A DNA stretch of 37,830 nucleotides from the IMG/VR virus record IMGVR_UViG_3300028027_003646, positions 1 through 37,830 of that record. One strand, 5' to 3'. Below the pieces are notes generated by a model, which was given only the letters and a program-made list of their open reading frames with translations, searched no databases and was not told the origin of the DNA. The DNA is from a virus. Within the stretch, counting starts at the first letter, position 1. The number at the start of each line of letters is the position of its first letter. This document shows, one piece after another, positions 1 to 7,543 of the stretch. The position numbers were made by a program, and so were the translations under genes.

Positions 1-1146
1 TTAATTATGTTTTTCATCTGTTTTTCTTGGCAGTTTCATCACTACTTCGCTTACAGGGGTCTCTCTTAGCTTGATATAACCTTTCGTCATTTCTTCGCCT
101 GTATGTGCTCCACCGATACTGATTTGCTTCACCGTGTAACCGTCACGCTTTGCATCGGTCATGGCTTTGGCACGTAAGTCTTTAAGAGTTGCATCTGTTA
201 CGCCAGCTCTTTGTGCCGCTCGTCTCCATGCCGAAGCCATTCCACCTGTGGAGTACGGTTTTAAATCATAGGTATGAATAACATAGTCAGATTTTTGACT
301 CCGCTCTGGATAAGCTTTTTTTGCTCGCTCTAAAACATCCTGTACGGCTGGACTCATTGGAACGAGTACTTTGGCTCCGCTGCTTTTCTCTGTCTTAGTT
401 GGGGTAAAGAGGATTCCTTTGTCTGTAATTTGATCCCAGCGCAGTAAGCGGATTTCCGTTGTTCTTTGGTAAAGTAAAAAGCAAAGGTCTACATAGCATT
501 GCACCATCTTGCCATTGCGGGTTTCTAAGCCATCTTGGCCAAGTAATAATGCATCTTTGATGGTATTAAATTCATCATCGGTAATGTAGCGTGATCTTTT
601 TTTGGGTTTTGCTACTGTAATTTCTCTACATGGATTATCAGCACGATAGCCTTTTCTGCATGTCCATTTAAAAAAGTCAGAAAGCCTTGATTGATAAATT
701 TGGGCCATTCGTTGCCCCTCCCATTGATCGACGAAAGTTGCGATATCGACGGGAAGTACATCTACTAAATCGAAAGTTTTAAATGCTTGCTCGATCGTAT
801 TGAAAACACTTGTAAAATTCTTGTTCGCTGTTTGATGCATTCGTAATCTTGGCGGGTCTTTAGGGGCCTCTTGCTCTCTTTTTTTGAAAAAAGAAGAAGA
901 GTACTTTTTAAAGTAAGTGATGAAATCACCTTCTTCATCTTGCTGTGTATTGTGCTTAATGACTCGCTGAGCGAGTTCTCTTGCGCTGGCCTCTCCATCT
1001 GCCACAAGGCAAAGGCTATGCCATTGCCTTGCTTTGCCATCGATGGGGCTGATGGTGTAATCAGCGGTAAATAAATAATATCTTTTTCTTTTGATATAAA
1101 TTCGGCTGTTGGTTAAGCCGCGATTAGTTGTGCGATGCCTAGCCAT
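1..1146 (-). CDS. int: Phage integrase, tyrosine recombinase
   Basis: This 381-aa tyrosine recombinase is expected to catalyse attP x attB integration and, with a directionality factor, excision. The N-terminal arm-binding and SAM-like part covers about residues 1-180 and the catalytic domain about 190-365. Visible active-site residues are Arg I R228 in the QRTTE segment, a beta-hairpin Lys near K251, R325 in KDLR (the usual box II His is replaced by K322), H348 in GGAHTG, and the nucleophile Y357 in KGYI. The start overlaps the upstream DUF4224 gene by 8 bases and the stop lies at the window edge, so attL must be further left. Its place at the distal end of the early operon, downstream of the replication gene, differs from P2, where int sits beside the repressor. 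Confidence 0.95.
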   Translation of the reverse strand: MARHRTTNRGLTNSRIYIKRKRYYLFTADYTISPIDGKARQWHSLCLVADGEASARELAQRVIKHNTQQDEEGDFITYFKKYSSSFFKKREQEAPKDPPRLRMHQTANKNFTSVFNTIEQAFKTFDLVDVLPVDIATFVDQWEGQRMAQIYQSRLSDFFKWTCRKGYRADNPCREITVAKPKKRSRYITDDEFNTIKDALLLGQDGLETRNGKMVQCYVDLCFLLYQRTTEIRLLRWDQITDKGILFTPTKTEKSSGAKVLVPMSPAVQDVLERAKKAYPERSQKSDYVIHTYDLKPYSTGGMASAWRRAAQRAGVTDATLKDLRAKAMTDAKRDGYTVKQISIGGAHTGEEMTKGYIKLRETPVSEVVMKLPRKTDEKHN

Positions 1147-1378
1147 GTTTAGCCCTTAAGGCAACCTGTGGGCGCTTGGTTTCTGCTGGGACGATGGAAA
1201 GCAGGCCATAGCGTTTTTTTAATAGCTCATCATAAATTGCTTTATTGATGATTGGCCCTTGAGAATCGCAAGTGAGGTCAACAAAGAGGTGTTGCTTGAA
1301 CCACTTTATTTGGGCGCTTTTTTGCTGCTTGCCGGTGAGTTCAATTAAATCGCCTTGGTTTATTCTTAAGCTTTGCAT
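1139..1378 (-). CDS. DUF4224 family protein
   Basis: This 79-aa protein contains the segment IELTGKQQKSAQIKWFKQH, typical of DUF4224. These are small proteins often encoded just upstream of phage integrases and possibly act as integrase accessory or excision factors, although no biochemical role is firmly known. Its end overlaps the int start by 8 bases and its start overlaps the preceding 57-aa gene by 13 bases, so all three are probably co-translated. The family assignment rests on sequence pattern; the function is inference from neighbourhood. Confidence 0.8.
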   Translation of the reverse strand: MQSLRINQGDLIELTGKQQKSAQIKWFKQHLFVDLTCDSQGPIINKAIYDELLKKRYGLLSIVPAETKRPQVALRAKHG

Positions 1379-1539
1379 GCTTTTGGCTCCGGTATTGGCC
1401 CTACGAATTCAAAACCCGCAATGCCGTAAGTTAATCTTTCAGGGTTGGCGATATAAAAAATCTGCCAGCTTTGTGTTGGGGTAGCGCGCCACCAGTAGTG
1501 GCCACTCTCGGTTAGTTCAGATATCCGCTTTATTTCCAT
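1366..1539 (-). CDS. Small phage protein, 57 aa, unknown function
   Basis: This short open frame begins ATG-GAA-ATA immediately after the stop of the zinc-binding gene (the junction reads TAAATG) and ends inside the DUF4224 gene. The product starts MEIKRISELTESGHYWWRA and is rich in aromatic residues, with no membrane segment. Tail-to-head packing between two early genes, with no spacer on either side, is the main evidence that it is translated. Small proteins of this look are common next to DUF4224 and int in betaproteobacterial P2-like phages. I do not know its function. Confidence 0.7.
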   Translation of the reverse strand: MEIKRISELTESGHYWWRATPTQSWQIFYIANPERLTYGIAGFEFVGPIPEPKACKA

Positions 1540-1779
1540 TTATCTGCCTGCAATGCGCTGGGCTTTTTGCTTCGTGGCGTTATGCCCTTGCCAGTCCTTG
1601 GCGCACTCCTCGCAGCAGAACACCGCATCATTGACGGCGACCGCGCTGCACCAGCGGCATTCCCCGCTTGGCTGAGGGGTTTTATCTTTGCTTAGCTTTG
1701 CATTGGCGTAGTGGGCTGCGATGGCATTGCAGCGCATCAGCTCGGATACAGCGCTGGCTTGGTCTATTTTGTCGCTCAT
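1540..1779 (-). CDS. Small zinc-finger-like phage protein
   Basis: This 79-aa protein has a cysteine cluster of CRWC, then CCEEC about ten residues later, which looks like a treble-clef or zinc-ribbon knuckle. The N-terminal 35 residues are probably helical. An AGGA Shine-Dalgarno sequence sits 8 bases before the ATG. It belongs to the early replication operon between the gpA-like gene and int, where P2-like phages often carry short zinc-ribbon proteins of unknown role. DNA binding is plausible but unproven. It lacks the full TraR/DksA pattern, so I do not name it so. Confidence 0.75.
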   Translation of the reverse strand: MSDKIDQASAVSELMRCNAIAAHYANAKLSKDKTPQPSGECRWCSAVAVNDAVFCCEECAKDWQGHNATKQKAQRIAGR

Positions 1780-1865
1780 GGTTCAGATTCCTGTTTAGAT
1801 CAATGAATGATTAAGCTGCATACGTCGGGCTGACGCGGCAGGCGAGCCGCTGCCTTGGCCGTGCT

Positions 1866-3776
1866 TTAACTTCTACTTTTTTCTGCTAGATAAGCGGCTG
1901 CGGCGTTCTTTTGAGCAACTAATCTGGCCCTTTCACTAAAATCTGGTGGGGCTTCTTCTCTTTTTATGCCTTTGTCATTTAATGATTGATTCAAGGTGCA
2001 GGAAACAGTTAATGCCACATGACCTAGGGTCGAAGGCTTCGCCCTCTCCCGACGCTTACGCTTCGCTTCAGCGGCAAAAGCCACACCTAAAAACACGGCT
2101 TCTTGTTTCTGCTTTTGGGCGCGCTTCATTTCGGCCACTTCGTGTTGGCTGTATTCGATATGCGATGCACCCTTAAATGGGCCTTTTGGGGCGGGGCAAG
2201 TTTTGCCTAGCCGTGCTTTGCTTTTGGCTCCCCATTGCACTGTCCAACCTTCTTTGTGAGTGAGCACTTGGCCACGCTTGCTCTTTACGCCGCAAATCAC
2301 CGCAACCACTTCGCCATAGCCGTTGATTTGCTCGCGCTTTACCAGCTCCAGTGGGTCGTTTTCCATTGCAACCATATAGGCTCTAAAGTCGCCCTTGTCG
2401 GCGGCATCCCATGCGCTGCCCAAGATACGGGTAGGGCAAACGATCTGGCCATCAAGGTGTAAGTCGCGTAAAGCGGTGAGCGGGGCCAGCACATCGGCGC
2501 GGCCTGATCTCATGGCCTTCATGGCTTCGGTAATGCAGGGCTGTAAATTGCCATCGATTAACCCTTTCGCGGCTTCGACAATGGCCGGCTCTTTATCCAG
2601 CGCAATGAGTTTTTCTAATAGGGTTTCAGCGTCTTTGCGCACGCGGCGTGATTCGCGGTAAGGCGTAACCGGCGCGGTGCCAAACATCTGGAACTGACGA
2701 CGGCCTAAAATACGCGCCCAGACCGTTGCACGCTGTGCGCCGCTGATGGCACTCATGCCCGCTTCGGTGTCGCCGTCTACTTTGTAGCCGTCAATATTTT
2801 TGGCAATGTAGGCGATGGCATAGGCCACAGCGGCGTAAACCATGTCTTGGCCTTTGCGTGGCTTGATGGGGTCTATTTTTACGCGGACTTTTTTGGCGTT
2901 TTTTTCATCAGGTTCGGCTTGCAGATATTTATCGCGGATGATCTTAAGGGATTCGCTGGCGTGCTGCGGCTTCACAAAAAAGATTAAGTGCCAGTGCGGG
3001 GTGCCGTCTTTGTGCGGCTCTAAAGTGCGCAGCCCCATAAAATCAATTTCGGCTTTGCTAAATTGGGTACGGCATTGTGCCCAGCATTGGGTCAAATAGC
3101 TGGCGGTTTGTTGCTGGCTGTAGCCATTCCATTTTTTATTGAGGATCAGCTTTAAGTGCGGTTTTTCGCCAACGCTGGTACAGCGGTGGTAGCAGCCTGG
3201 CGCAGTCAGCGTGATGGCATAAGCGCGGTAGCCCAGTTCTTGTGCGCGTTCGGCCATGCCCTTCATGCGGACAATTAACTCGGTGCGCTTATTCTTGCCG
3301 TTGGCCATACTGCCTGCCAGTACATCGGCCATATCGATCACTTCGCCATCGGGCGAAATAGCCACCGCTTCGGCCATCGCCACCGCGCCTTGTTGGGCAC
3401 GGATGACCATTCGTTCTAAATTCCACGGGCTAACATAAGCCTGATCTTTACCCATGCCGATACCGTAGGAATAGGCGCGGGCTTCGGCGGCGCGGATAGC
3501 GAGCGTGCGCAAGCGCTTACTCCACCACTTATCTGACTTGATCCGTGCGGCCAGCTCCAGCACATAACGGCGCTGGGACTGTTTCATCTTCTTATATTCA
3601 AGGTGCTTTACACCGTGCTCGGGTAGTACGATCCAGCCACGAGCCACCACCATTTCTAGTAATTCCAGCGGCGCTTCGATATTTGAGCAACGCACAGCAA
3701 ATTCTTTGGCCTTGGCGCGACACTCGGCATCTGTGGCGGTTTCCAGCCATTCTTGTAAATTGAATTTTGGAATCAT
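1866..3776 (-). CDS. A: Replication endonuclease, P2 gpA-like
   Basis: This rolling-circle initiator is expected to nick the phage origin and stay covalently joined to the 5' end. From the chosen ATG it is 636 aa. The HUH motif is PHWH (H261 and H263), with hydrophobic residues following. The paired catalytic tyrosines are Y319 and Y323 in YAIAYIAKN, the YxxxYxxK arrangement of phage GPA proteins. The start at 3776 forms an ATGA overlap with the upstream gene's stop; an in-frame ATG at 3800 would add 8 residues and is less likely. P2 gpA nicks within its own gene, so the origin may lie inside this gene; I did not locate it. Confidence 0.93.
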   Translation of the reverse strand: MIPKFNLQEWLETATDAECRAKAKEFAVRCSNIEAPLELLEMVVARGWIVLPEHGVKHLEYKKMKQSQRRYVLELAARIKSDKWWSKRLRTLAIRAAEARAYSYGIGMGKDQAYVSPWNLERMVIRAQQGAVAMAEAVAISPDGEVIDMADVLAGSMANGKNKRTELIVRMKGMAERAQELGYRAYAITLTAPGCYHRCTSVGEKPHLKLILNKKWNGYSQQQTASYLTQCWAQCRTQFSKAEIDFMGLRTLEPHKDGTPHWHLIFFVKPQHASESLKIIRDKYLQAEPDEKNAKKVRVKIDPIKPRKGQDMVYAAVAYAIAYIAKNIDGYKVDGDTEAGMSAISGAQRATVWARILGRRQFQMFGTAPVTPYRESRRVRKDAETLLEKLIALDKEPAIVEAAKGLIDGNLQPCITEAMKAMRSGRADVLAPLTALRDLHLDGQIVCPTRILGSAWDAADKGDFRAYMVAMENDPLELVKREQINGYGEVVAVICGVKSKRGQVLTHKEGWTVQWGAKSKARLGKTCPAPKGPFKGASHIEYSQHEVAEMKRAQKQKQEAVFLGVAFAAEAKRKRRERAKPSTLGHVALTVSCTLNQSLNDKGIKREEAPPDFSERARLVAQKNAAAAYLAEKSRS

Positions 3777-4231
3777 TGCGCGGTCGCCTTGGCATACCAT
3801 GCGTTTTGCAGCGTGGTTTCACCTTCTGCTATCAAGCACCCCAGCAAGCCGCGCATCTGTTTAAGCTTGGCGGATTCACGGGCTAAATCAAATTGATGAA
3901 GGCGGGCCATGCGGGCATGGATCGCGGCATCGGCTTTTTGTGCCCATGCTAATAAATCGGTCAGCTCTTGGTTTTCTGCTTGATTCAATACCGGCAAAGG
4001 CTTGCGCTGTGGTTTCAGTGTGCCGAGTACTTCTTCGCCGTCGTCGGCATAGATAAAGGCAGGGCGTTCTTGTTTTACTTCTGGTAAAGGCATGGGCGGG
4101 GCGTTTCTGACCATCGCTAGAACAAGGCTTCGCGCATCAACACTGACATCAGTGACCACACAGCGCTTAGGTTCTAAAGCGCTGACAGGTAGATCAATCC
4201 TTGTTTGTAACTGCTTTGCGAGAGCGACCAT
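3773..4231 (-). CDS. Early-region protein, 152 aa, unknown
   Basis: I do not recognise this protein. It is mainly helical, with an acidic stretch near residues 67-72 and an Ala/Lys-rich C-terminal half. There is no transmembrane segment or signal peptide. It lies directly upstream of, and is coupled by an ATGA overlap to, the replication endonuclease, so a role in replication or its control is a reasonable guess. A GGAT element precedes the ATG by about 6 bases. The 80 bases before it (4232-4312) separate it from the ogr-like gene and can fold into a hairpin, possibly an attenuator. Confidence 0.7.
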   Translation of the reverse strand: MVALAKQLQTRIDLPVSALEPKRCVVTDVSVDARSLVLAMVRNAPPMPLPEVKQERPAFIYADDGEEVLGTLKPQRKPLPVLNQAENQELTDLLAWAQKADAAIHARMARLHQFDLARESAKLKQMRGLLGCLIAEGETTLQNAWYAKATAQ

Positions 4232-4312
4232 GTTTTATCCAGACGTGACAAAGCCCCTACGGCTGTTAAACAGGCGCGGGGAGGCTTCAGAATGTGGGGT
4301 TTTAGTGCTGCT

Positions 4313-4564
4313 TTAGAGTGCGAGGGGGAGCTGGTCTTTATGAAACTTTGGATCGTTGGAGGGTCTAAACTCTGTCCATTTAAAGACTTCTAGATCTTCT
4401 ACAAAATTTGGAATATGTGAGCGGCTAAACTGAATAGTGACCTCAAACCTAGCTGAGCACTCTCGGCATCTTACAGCCGCCGCTACTGAGGTTGGGGATG
4501 TGCGGTGGCTGTCTCGTGTATTGGTTTTAGAATTGCAGTATGGGCAAAAGATTTCTACGGCCAT
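4313..4564 (-). CDS. ogr: Ogr/Delta-like late transcription activator
   Basis: This 83-aa protein has CPYC at residues 7-10 and CREC about 25 residues later, with an RTSPTS-like segment between, which is the Ogr/Delta zinc-finger pattern. In P2 and satellite P4 these proteins bind upstream of late promoters near -55 and contact RNA polymerase alpha. The ATG at 4564 is chosen because GGAG lies 8 bases upstream and residues then align with the family; an ATG at 4603 would add 13 residues. It lies in the early operon beside the RHH gene rather than next to gene D as in P2. Candidate targets are the three TGT-N13-ACA boxes in this window. Confidence 0.82.
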   Translation of the reverse strand: MAVEIFCPYCNSKTNTRDSHRTSPTSVAAAVRCRECSARFEVTIQFSRSHIPNFVEDLEVFKWTEFRPSNDPKFHKDQLPLAL

Positions 4565-4662
4565 GTTGATTACTCCAAAGCTAACAAAAATTACAAAACC
4601 CAAAGGCAGAGCTACAAACGACTACCATTCGTCGGGCAAAGCGCTTATATTTCTCTACGAAA

Positions 4663-4679
4663 CTTAATCGCGCATTAAG
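4663..4679. promoter_or_regulatory. Small palindrome with ATTAAG, possible operator
   Basis: CTTAAT and ATTAAG form 6-bp arms around CGCGC. The right arm belongs to the 10-mer CATTAAGCGA (4673-4682), which recurs exactly at 4975-4984 in the repressor intergenic region. It sits at the 3' end of the RHH gene and about 100 bases before the ogr-like start, so it could be an extra repressor site controlling ogr or a weak hairpin. No U-tract follows. Confidence 0.35.
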
Positions 4680-4911
4680 CGACAACGGCTTGTTCTATCT
4701 CGATAAGATCAATGTCTTCTAAGTCTTTAAGCTCTTCTGCTGGGATTTCAACCCCACGAAAAGCCAAACCTTCTAAGATCAATATTCGGCACATAGAAGC
4801 AACAGACCTTGATTCTTGCTTTGCAATTGAACCCACAATGGGGTGCTCAATTGTTCTTAATCGTAAATTGATGCCTCGGCGGCTGAGTAGGCCGCGCGGC
4901 GCTCTGGGCAT
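4675..4911 (-). CDS. Ribbon-helix-helix-like DNA-binding protein
   Basis: From the ATG at 4911 this is a 78-aa protein. A short strand, GINLRL, is followed by a helical stretch rich in Ala, Ser and Arg, containing AKQESRSVASMCRIL and ending LEGL. This layout is typical of Arc/CopG/MetJ-type RHH repressors. It is the first gene of the leftward early operon and is divergent from the repressor gene, the position of cox in P2. It may therefore act as the early switch or directionality regulator, which is inference. GGTGA precedes this ATG by 7 bases; an upstream in-frame ATG at 4941 would add ten residues. Confidence 0.65.
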   Translation of the reverse strand: MPRAPRGLLSRRGINLRLRTIEHPIVGSIAKQESRSVASMCRILILEGLAFRGVEIPAEELKDLEDIDLIEIEQAVVA

Positions 4912-4953
4912 TGTCTGATCACCAGCCTCGTTTTCTATCATTGTTTAAGTTAC

Positions 4954-4984
4954 CATTAAGGTTATTTAGAGTGTCATTAAGCGA
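4954..4984. promoter_or_regulatory. Candidate repressor operator, direct CATTAAG repeats
   Basis: CATTAAG occurs at 4954-4960 and 4975-4981, exactly 21 bases apart, on one face of the helix. A related TTTAAG lies at 4944. The site is in the divergent region between the RHH gene and the repressor. P2-family C repressors are known to bind short direct repeats about two helical turns apart, so this is a good operator candidate. The assignment comes from spacing and location, not from binding data. Confidence 0.5.
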
Positions 4985-4997
4985 TACATTAGAATTT

Positions 4998-5453
4998 ATG
5001 AATTCATTATCCACAGCATCCTCAGGGTCGTCAATAGATATTGATCGAATGCATTTGGTTTCTGCTCGACTTAGAGAGGAAAGAAAGCGTCTGGGCTTAT
5101 CTCAAGAAGAAGCTGCAAAGGCGCTTGGGGTCTCAGTTGGCTCTCTTTATACGTATGAAAAAAGCAGAGCTAATCCTCCTATATCGGTACTTTTGCCATT
5201 TGCTGATTTAGGCGCTGATGTTCAGTACATCATTACTGGGGAACGGAGCTCTGCACGCCTACCCGATACTGAACAGCAATTAATATCGTCTTTTCGTTCT
5301 GCTCCTGCTCCTGTACAAGCGGGGATTATGGCAATGCTGCAAGTAAGCCCTCCTAGTAAGGAAGGAGCAAAGCCTAAGGTTCGTCAGCAATTTTTAGGCA
5401 AGGTCGGGCAAGTTGTAGATGGCAAGGTGAAGATCAAGACCTTTAAGTGTTGA
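4998..5453 (+). CDS. C: HTH repressor, P2 C-like lysogeny regulator
   Basis: This is a 151-aa protein if started at the ATG at 4998. Residues about 20-75 form a Cro/C1-type helix-turn-helix (LREERKRLGLSQEEAAKALG, then a recognition helix in VSVGSLYTYEKSRANP). The C-terminal part carries a Gln/Pro-rich linker and a short strand-forming tail. It reads opposite to the whole early operon, as expected of an immunity repressor. No clear Shine-Dalgarno is seen; ATG 5049 is an alternative, and a TTG-started extension to 4911 is unlikely. Direct repeats just upstream are candidate operators. Repressor function is inferred from fold and position. Confidence 0.8.
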   Translation: MNSLSTASSGSSIDIDRMHLVSARLREERKRLGLSQEEAAKALGVSVGSLYTYEKSRANPPISVLLPFADLGADVQYIITGERSSARLPDTEQQLISSFRSAPAPVQAGIMAMLQVSPPSKEGAKPKVRQQFLGKVGQVVDGKVKIKTFKC

Positions 5454-5679
5454 AATACATGCTTCATATGGCTAGCCACTAGCTGGCCCCTATAGAAATA
5501 GCATTAAACTAAAAGCATACCTCGCCCCAAGTGGGCGCTCTCTATTTAAAATATTATGAAAAAGTATTGAAGTAATTCATTAAGAAAAAATAAAATGAAT
5601 TATTTAGTATGATTTTTTTATATTTAATTAAGCCAGCCCGCCATTATGCGGGCTATTTTATTTTATGGCTCATTGAATT
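5454..5679. other. Intergenic region after the repressor
   Basis: No gene is seen in these 226 bases. They contain a weak hairpin (CGCCC-CAAGT-GGGCG at 5523-5537), an AT-rich inverted repeat (TAATTCATT at 5573-5581 with AATGAATTA at 5594-5602) and the stronger terminator listed separately. A promoter for the 88-aa gene probably overlaps the AT-rich part. Confidence 0.5.
5635..5661 (+). terminator. Rho-independent terminator after repressor
   Basis: AGCCCGC (5635-5641) pairs perfectly with GCGGGCT (5648-5654) around a CATTAT loop and is followed by ATTTTATTTT. It would end the repressor transcript before the 88-aa membrane protein gene. Confidence 0.8.
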
Positions 5680-5946
5680 ATGAAAAATCAACCACCTCTA
5701 AAAATAGGCATGATCGCCAATCATGATGTAAAAATAAAAGATGCTCACTTTCATTGTGAAGTACTTCTAATTTCTGCTTCACCTCGCTTACTTTTGGTTG
5801 CCTGTTTAATTCTGTCTTTTGCGCTGGGTGTGGTGACGGGTAGGGACTATCTGCCTGTTCGGTATTCGCCAGAGGATAAGCCCGCTATGACAGAGCAACA
5901 AGTTGATTCACAGCCACTGACAATCGATGCGAGTTCTGCGGTATAG
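5680..5946 (+). CDS. Small membrane protein, possible lysogenic-conversion gene
   Basis: This 88-aa protein has one clear hydrophobic segment (LLLVACLILSFALGVVTG, about residues 37-54) flanked by charged residues and a polar tail. I do not recognise a family. It lies between two hairpin terminators, in the same direction as the repressor and opposite to the late genes, so it forms its own unit that could be expressed from the prophage. Superinfection exclusion or a host-envelope effect is a speculative reading of that layout. The Shine-Dalgarno is weak. A random frame cannot be excluded, but the length, the membrane helix and the terminators on both sides favour a real gene. Confidence 0.6.
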   Translation: MKNQPPLKIGMIANHDVKIKDAHFHCEVLLISASPRLLLVACLILSFALGVVTGRDYLPVRYSPEDKPAMTEQQVDSQPLTIDASSAV

Positions 5947-5953
5947 GTCGCAG

Positions 5954-5984
5954 GCAAACAAAAGCCCCTGACAGGCAGGGGCTT
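5954..5984 (-). terminator. Terminator ending the leftward late transcript
   Basis: AAGCCCCTG (5962-5970) and CAGGGGCTT (5976-5984) form a perfect 9-bp stem. On the minus strand the stem is followed by TTTTGTTTG, so termination is best for transcripts arriving from gene D. It may also stop rightward transcripts of the 88-aa gene. Confidence 0.75.
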
Positions 5985-6062
5985 GGTTACAAGTGGTTGT
6001 GCTAATCAGGCAACTAATCGAGAAGCGGTTGCATCAACATGTATTTTGTCAAAAGCACAGAA

Positions 6063-6250
6063 CTAGGCACGACCATCCTCTCCTGATTCAATAATTCCCG
6101 TATCGCGTAGCTTTGTAGCATCGCGGTGCACTGCTTTGACATCCCAGCCAAATTTTTTGGATAGCTCTCGCATAGATAGCTTGTCATATTAAAGTATGAT
6201 GCTGAATAAAGGCCAGTTTGCTGTCGCCTAAATTTTGAATGATTTTATTA
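6063..6250 (-). pseudogene. Fragment of winged-HTH regulator (HVO_A0114-like)
   Basis: On the minus strand an open stretch ending at 6063 encodes MRELSKKFGWDVKAVHRDATKL followed by RDTGIIESGEDGRA. This closely resembles the C-terminal HTH of HVO_A0114-type DNA-binding proteins, often antitoxin-like. Just upstream, in another frame, SKLAFIQHH resembles the preceding helix, but a stop and frame change intervene near 6185-6195 and no N-terminus remains. It is best read as a decayed gene left in the junction between D and the repressor unit. The family name is from memory of the motif pattern. Confidence 0.55.
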
Positions 6251-6277
6251 TGTGTATACTTTAATTGGTGAAGTAAG

Positions 6278-6436
6278 ATGAAAACATGCTCTTTATGCAA
6301 AGAAATTAAATTGAAAGAATTTTTTGGACGACATGAACAGCACAGTGATGGTTTAAGTAGTCAATGCAAAGAATGTCGTAATAAACGCAATAAAGAATAT
6401 AAAAAAAAATCAAAAAAAATTAAAAATATTTCCTGA
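6278..6436 (+). CDS. Micro-protein with two CxxC knuckles
   Basis: This 52-aa product begins MKTCSLCKEIKLKEFFGRH and carries a second CKEC knuckle at residues 30-33, then a Lys-rich tail. Two CxxC pairs 22 residues apart indicate a zinc-binding mini-domain like those at the N-terminus of some phage HNH-type proteins; here there is no nuclease part. GGTGA lies about 8 bases before the ATG and an AT-rich promoter-like stretch precedes it. It converges with gene D (stop 52 bases away). The role is unknown. Confidence 0.65.
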   Translation: MKTCSLCKEIKLKEFFGRHEQHSDGLSSQCKECRNKRNKEYKKKSKKIKNIS

Positions 6437-6487
6437 TTTAATTGTTTATATAGGTTAGATAGCTGATTTTTTGGGGAGATTGCCGTT

Positions 6488-7543
6488 CTAAAGGTCACTG
6501 GCCTTTACTTCCAGCTCTAAAGCCGTGGTGTAGCCGCTGTCGCTTAAGCTATGCACCACGCGGGTAATGATCCAGTCTTGCTGGTCGATAATCGGCTTAA
6601 AGCCTGAAACGCTGGCGGGTAGTTCGGGGAAGAGTTCGGGGCGGCCATAGGCGAGGGTGATTGAGAATTGAGCCACGCCGCGTTGCAGTTTTTCCCATTC
6701 AGCTTTTGCGGCGCGTTCGGCGTTGGTTTTGCTGGCGTAAACGTGTCTTAGGGTTTTGACGTTATCGTCCGCGCCTTGGATCACTTCGCCTTGCCCTGGG
6801 CCTGCGGGTTTTTTCTTTCTGGGTTTGCGTTTTACCGTTGTGGTTTCTTTCTTGGCTGTTTTGGTGTTTTGCCAAGTGGCTTTTACGCCGCTATATGCGC
6901 CTCGGTCTGCGATGCCAAAGCGGTGGCCATCGCCAGATTGGCGGGTGATCTGTACTTTGCTGAGCGGTTTACCGCTGGCGGTGGTGGCTTGGCCCGCTTT
7001 CATAAAGATCAGGCTGCTATTTTTGACGGTGGCAATGGCATCAAACATTTTAGCCATGCGGCTTAAGAAGCTGGCGTCGCTTTCATTGGTTTGGTCAATA
7101 TGGCGGATAAGCTGATGGGCTAAGTTGGGGCCAATGCGATGCTCGATCTTGTTTTGTTTGCTGATGGTTTCAATAATCTGGCCCAGCGTGGTTTGGTGCC
7201 ACGACCTTTCTTTTTTTACCGATAGGCCAGCGCGTAAATCGGCACTGCGGGCGCGAATGGTGAGCTGATCCGGTGCGCCGCTATGCTCGACTTCATCCAC
7301 CGTATATTGGCCCTTATCCACTAAGCCGCTATCCGACCAGCCCAGCGATACGCTGACAATGGCACCGCGTGGCGGAATCTCGAGCAGGCCGTCGCTATCG
7401 TCTAGCGTAATATCCAGCTGATCCGCTTCAAAACCGCGATTGTCCGTCAGGCCAACCGATACCAGCCTATCGTTGACCAGCTTAGAAATATCTTTGCTAC
7501 CCACGAGAATTTTAAAACGTGGGGATTTGTGGCCTTCATTCAT
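6488..7543 (-). CDS. D: Tail protein gpD (late control D family)
   Basis: This 351-aa protein corresponds to P2 gpD (387 aa), a baseplate hub component of the Phage_GPD family that sits on the spike at the end of the tail tube. The N-terminal part (residues 8-110) is strand-rich. A central section contains IRHIDQTNESDASFLSRMA, typical of the family. A Lys/Arg/Pro-rich insertion occurs at about 225-245. The start overlaps the gpU stop as ATGA. It is the last gene of the FI-FII-E-T-U-D operon and is followed by the terminator near 5960. Confidence 0.9.
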   Translation of the reverse strand: MNEGHKSPRFKILVGSKDISKLVNDRLVSVGLTDNRGFEADQLDITLDDSDGLLEIPPRGAIVSVSLGWSDSGLVDKGQYTVDEVEHSGAPDQLTIRARSADLRAGLSVKKERSWHQTTLGQIIETISKQNKIEHRIGPNLAHQLIRHIDQTNESDASFLSRMAKMFDAIATVKNSSLIFMKAGQATTASGKPLSKVQITRQSGDGHRFGIADRGAYSGVKATWQNTKTAKKETTTVKRKPRKKKPAGPGQGEVIQGADDNVKTLRHVYASKTNAERAAKAEWEKLQRGVAQFSITLAYGRPELFPELPASVSGFKPIIDQQDWIITRVVHSLSDSGYTTALELEVKASDL

